Assembly (NCBI GenBank): GCA_014885115.2
Contig: WKLE02001191.1
Coordinates: 2,740-33,204 of the forward strand
DNA length: 30,465 nt
Direction: 5' to 3'
Origin: Asterionellopsis glacialis
Lineage: Eukaryota; Bacillariophyta; Plagiogrammaphyceae; Rhaphoneidales; Asterionellopsidaceae
Part shown: one piece after another, positions 27,557 through 30,465 of the stretch
Layout: each line of letters opens with the position of its first letter
Position numbering within the stretch: the first letter of the stretch is position 1
Notes under the pieces: generated by a model
The model's input: only the letters and a program-made list of their open reading frames with translations
What the model was told of the DNA's origin: nothing
Databases searched by the model: none
Position numbers and translations under genes: made by a program

Positions 27557-29104
27557 ATGTCGAACCATAACAGTAGCATAATTCTGCTTTTCTTTGTTCT
27601 ACACTCATCATGTACATTCGCTTTTCTAAACCATAAGAACAATGGCTTCGTTGCATCATCGTCGATATTGTCAAAGGGATCGGTAGGAGAAAAAACAACA
27701 CGACATCATCTTGACGCAACGCAGCTGTGGTCACAGTCGTCGTCATTATCATCATCATTACCAACACCTATAGATGGTTCTGGATGGCCATCTAAATTTC
27801 CTGCCAAGGAACATTGTTCGAAATGTGGTTTATGTGAAACTACATTTGTTTCCAAGGTTTCTGATGCATGTGCATTTTTAAATGATGGAATGAGTAAAAT
27901 TGATAATTACGAAAAAATAGTTCATGGACGTCAACGCAAGGTAGATGAAATGGTTTGGTCAGACACCAAGGATACTAATGGTATGGCTGACGAGGGACGA
28001 TTTGGTGTCTTGCATGAACCAATGAGACTGGCACGTGGAGTTGGTATTCCAAATGCACAATGGACAGGATGCGTCACTGGTATAGCACTTTCTATGCTTG
28101 AGTCGGGCAAGGTAGATGCTGTTGTATGTATTGCAAACAGCGGTGAAGGATGGAGTACTCCTGAACCCATTTTGGCCAAAACAGCTGATGACGTATTGCG
28201 AGGAAGAGGTGTGAAACCAGCCCTAGCACCTAGTCTCAAAGTTTTGGATCAAATCAAACAAGATGCATCTATACGTAAACTATTGTTTTGTGGTGTTGGT
28301 TGTGCTGTACAAGCATTTCGCAGTATTGAAGAAGACCTGAATCTTGATGAAGTCTATGTATTGGGTACGAACTGTGCCGATAATAGTCCAACACCTCAAG
28401 CAGCACGTGACTTTATTCGGGAGGGTGTGAAAATCGATGATACTCAAGAAACCATTCAGGGATATGAATTTATGCAGGATTTCAAGGTTCACGTCAAAAC
28501 CAATGATTCCTATATTAAAAAGCCCTACTTTGTTTTACCAGGAACTATAGCAGAACCATCCATTGCCAAATCATGTCTGGCATGCTTTGATTATACCAAT
28601 GCATTAGCTGATGTTGTTGTGGGGTATATGGGTGCACCTCTTGAATCGAACCAGAGGATGGATACAGCCTATCAGACTTTAACTGTCCGTAATGAACGAG
28701 GATCACAAATGGTACAGACAGCAATAGATTCATCGAGACTAGAACTTGGAGAAATTGCACAAGGTGAAGGTAAGCACGAGATGACTGCATCAGCAACAGT
28801 AGCATCCGATAGTATTGTCCTTGCCATGTCTGGTGGTAATGTAAAAGAAGAAGGACTACCAATGGTGGTTGGTGAAATTATGGCGTTCGTGATGCGATCA
28901 ATTGGTCCAACGGGAGTCAATTTTGCACGATATTCAATTGATTATCATATTATTCGTAATTACTTGCATATTTTGGATGAATGGGGAGAGGAACGAGCAA
29001 ACATTGCCATGCCTGCCTACTCACGAGATATTGTAGAAAAGTATCTAAAAACTGACAAGACCATTGCTTCTCTTCGTGATGCAATTTTATCAAACCGACA
29101 ATAA
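27557..29104 (+). CDS. Plastid 8-vinyl reductase (BciB/F-DVR type), HCAR family
   Basis: Single exon; the ATG at 27557 gives 515 residues. Residues 6-22 are a signal peptide ending FA|FLN, the plastid A|F junction, followed by a Ser/Thr-rich transit-like segment to about 70. The mature part matches the F420-hydrogenase beta-subunit-like family that contains plant 7-hydroxymethyl chlorophyll a reductase and cyanobacterial BciB: the cluster motif CSKCGLC (Cys87, 90, 93) with Cys105, then LLFCGVGCAVQAFRS (Cys245, 249), YVLGTNCADN, CFDYTNALADVVVGYMG, ARYSIDYHIIRNYL and ANIAMPAYS. These proteins carry Fe-S clusters and FAD and take electrons from ferredoxin. Diatoms lack chlorophyll b, so I infer reduction of the 8-vinyl group of divinyl chlorophyll precursors rather than the chlorophyll b to a step. 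The family is secure; the exact substrate is inferred. Confidence 0.9.
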   Translation: MSNHNSSIILLFFVLHSSCTFAFLNHKNNGFVASSSILSKGSVGEKTTRHHLDATQLWSQSSSLSSSLPTPIDGSGWPSKFPAKEHCSKCGLCETTFVSKVSDACAFLNDGMSKIDNYEKIVHGRQRKVDEMVWSDTKDTNGMADEGRFGVLHEPMRLARGVGIPNAQWTGCVTGIALSMLESGKVDAVVCIANSGEGWSTPEPILAKTADDVLRGRGVKPALAPSLKVLDQIKQDASIRKLLFCGVGCAVQAFRSIEEDLNLDEVYVLGTNCADNSPTPQAARDFIREGVKIDDTQETIQGYEFMQDFKVHVKTNDSYIKKPYFVLPGTIAEPSIAKSCLACFDYTNALADVVVGYMGAPLESNQRMDTAYQTLTVRNERGSQMVQTAIDSSRLELGEIAQGEGKHEMTASATVASDSIVLAMSGGNVKEEGLPMVVGEIMAFVMRSIGPTGVNFARYSIDYHIIRNYLHILDEWGEERANIAMPAYSRDIVEKYLKTDKTIASLRDAILSNRQ

Positions 29105-29173
29105 TCGATCATTCAAAAGATATATAATATTGTACAACTAATATTAGTTTATTTCTGCTTTTTCTTGACACCT

Positions 29174-30184
29174 TCAATCTGAATCCGAATCATACCCTCC
29201 CAGAAGACCACTGAGACCGCCTCCCCCATCACTGTCGCTGTCCTCTTCCAGCTTTTTTTCTTCTTCTGCCTTTGTTTTTTTCACAACCTCCTGTTTTTCT
29301 ACCTTTCGTTTTCTTTTTACCTTTATTATAGGTATTACTGTAGTCTTTTTCTTCCGTTCCAACAATTCCGCTTGTTGTTTTTCCAACATGGCTGCTTCCT
29401 TTCGTCGTCTTTCTTCGACCATCTTTTCATCGTCCTCATCTAGACGTCGAATTTCAGTAGCCGATGAAATGCCGTCAGCTCCTATTCCATTACTAGGCTT
29501 TTGGCCAAATGTAATCCCTTTTACAAGAGCTTCTTCACTTTCTGTGAGGCCGTGTTCATTCAAACCCTCCTCGTCCTCTTGCTGCAATTGTTGTTGCTTT
29601 GCTTCTCTAGCCATTAATACTGCCTTGGCTTCGTCGCCAAATCCACCACTACCTTTTCCCTTGTTAGCTTTGGACATTAACTGTACATGTCTCATATTCA
29701 TAGCCTTAATTTCTTCTAAATTATCTAAATCTTCCATTTCACGTTTACTTTCTAATACGCGATTTTCTAATCCCTTCATGGGGTCATCCTTTTCTTCTTG
29801 TTCTTGATCTTTTTCAAATTCTTCTTCTGTCTTGGCCTTATCCTTGTACACTTCGTAATTCCGTGTCCCGCCACTTTCCATTTCATAATCTGCATTTTTA
29901 GGATCTGTCAAAAATGTGACCGGTCTAGAACATGCTGTACATTTAATATAAAATCGAAATCGTTGAATGCCCAAATACTTCCCATTAGGACCCCCCATGG
30001 CCTCTTTTTTACTGTTGAATTTACGACCACGGTATAAAAATGTAGAACAACTTGAACATTGTACTGTAAATGGAAGCATCATACGGACTGTCACTAAACC
30101 ATCCTTGGGCTTTTTCCCACGAGGAACTAATGCTGGATCAAAATCGGGTGGCACATATTTGTTTAGAACCTTGCGATCTCCCAT
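29174..30184 (-). CDS. YJU2: Splicing factor YJU2 (CCDC94/CWC16 family)
   Basis: Single exon, 336 residues. YJU2 joins the catalytic spliceosome with the NineTeen complex and promotes branching, the first step of splicing, by positioning the branch helix. The N-terminus MGDRKVLNKYVPPDFDP is the family signature. Two Cys pairs, CSSC (43, 46) and CTAC (82, 85), form the zinc site around RGRKFNSKKE and RFRFYIKC. TDPKNADYEMESGGTRNYE is also strongly conserved. Residues about 125-165 (DPMKGLENRVLESKREME) match the helical part of YJU2 rather than of the paralogue CCDC130/CWC16b. The C-terminal half is charged coiled coil and ends with Gly-Leu-rich SGLLGGYDSDSD, similar to the end of animal YJU2. 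Its stop is 69 bases from the stop of the convergent 8-vinyl reductase gene. Confidence 0.95.
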   Translation of the reverse strand: MGDRKVLNKYVPPDFDPALVPRGKKPKDGLVTVRMMLPFTVQCSSCSTFLYRGRKFNSKKEAMGGPNGKYLGIQRFRFYIKCTACSRPVTFLTDPKNADYEMESGGTRNYEVYKDKAKTEEEFEKDQEQEEKDDPMKGLENRVLESKREMEDLDNLEEIKAMNMRHVQLMSKANKGKGSGGFGDEAKAVLMAREAKQQQLQQEDEEGLNEHGLTESEEALVKGITFGQKPSNGIGADGISSATEIRRLDEDDEKMVEERRRKEAAMLEKQQAELLERKKKTTVIPIIKVKRKRKVEKQEVVKKTKAEEEKKLEEDSDSDGGGGLSGLLGGYDSDSD

Positions 30185-30465
30185 TTTCTATTGTTGTCGT
30201 TGTCGTTGTCGTTCACAGCACCGTTATCTTTCTTACACTTTTACTGATGATGAAGATATCAATTGTTGTGAGAGGTATAGTTGAGTGTTGGTCTAATGAG
30301 GGAGTACTTGGTAGGGTTCAATCCCGATGTCGACGGTGTCATGAAAAGTGTGTTTGAATTGGTTTTCAAAGCCTTGTGTGTTTTAGAGGGTGCACACTTT
30401 CTCGAAAAAAAGAATCAGAAAAAAAATAATAAGGTTTTTTTGGCTCCCAATAGGTTATTACCCCT
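30185..30465. other. YJU2 upstream region, right edge
   Basis: No gene is supported. A short GTTGTC-type repeat (about 30190-30213) lies directly upstream of the YJU2 start codon, in its 5' leader. AT-rich DNA follows to the edge. Confidence 0.35.

Noticed and set aside
30270..30345. GGGTTCAATCCC resembling a tRNA T-arm
   Set aside because: The stem fits a 6-base rather than a 7-base loop, and no A box or acceptor stem can be built around it.

Overview
The window looks like nuclear DNA of a diatom or a close stramenopile relative. It holds eukaryotic housekeeping genes (ribosomal protein eS6, snRNP protein SmD2, splicing factor YJU2) with short GT-AG introns. It also holds two genes whose products carry bipartite plastid presequences, a signal peptide ending at an A|F junction, as in algae with red-derived secondary plastids. 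Genes are densely packed on both strands and several pairs end tail to tail. No prokaryotic operon, transposon, CRISPR array or tRNA was found. The species cannot be named from the sequence.

Layout. 0.4-1.3 kb: a ribonuclease-inhibitor-type LRR protein (+). 1.77-2.9 kb: eS6 (+), whose first coding exon is only six bases. 3.6-4.1 kb: SmD2 (-), split by an intron and reconstructed here by splicing. 4.1-5.7 kb: no convincing gene. 5.7-10.9 kb: a 1,730-residue chromatin-type protein (+) with a Tudor-like domain and two CW zinc fingers. 11.1-13.3 kb: a three-exon TKL-like protein kinase (-). 13.3-14.4 kb: intergenic DNA with a dyad of two perfect TGACGTCA sites. 14.4-15.3 and 17.0-17.7 kb: two diverged coiled-coil paralogues (+), separated by a spacer with a dense GTAC-palindrome cluster.

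17.8-20.1 kb: a plastid-targeted SAP plus dienelactone-hydrolase fusion (-). 20.8-22.3 kb: a single-pass membrane protein with a very acidic segment (+). 22.5-27.2 kb: two minus-strand ORFs that can be spliced in frame into one gene of about 1,436 codons; its two ends suggest a SHOC1/ZIP2-like meiotic protein, a tentative call. 27.6-29.1 kb: a plastid iron-sulfur flavoprotein of the BciB/HCAR family (+), most likely the ferredoxin-dependent 8-vinyl reductase of chlorophyll synthesis. 29.2-30.2 kb: YJU2 (-).

The genes do not form one pathway. The themes are RNA processing and translation (SmD2, YJU2, eS6), chromatin and signalling (CW protein, kinase), plastid metabolism (SAP-DLH, 8-vinyl reductase) and possibly meiotic recombination. 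The items most worth following are the spliced SHOC1-like model, the SAP-DLH fusion, the TGACGTCA dyad and the GTAC cluster.
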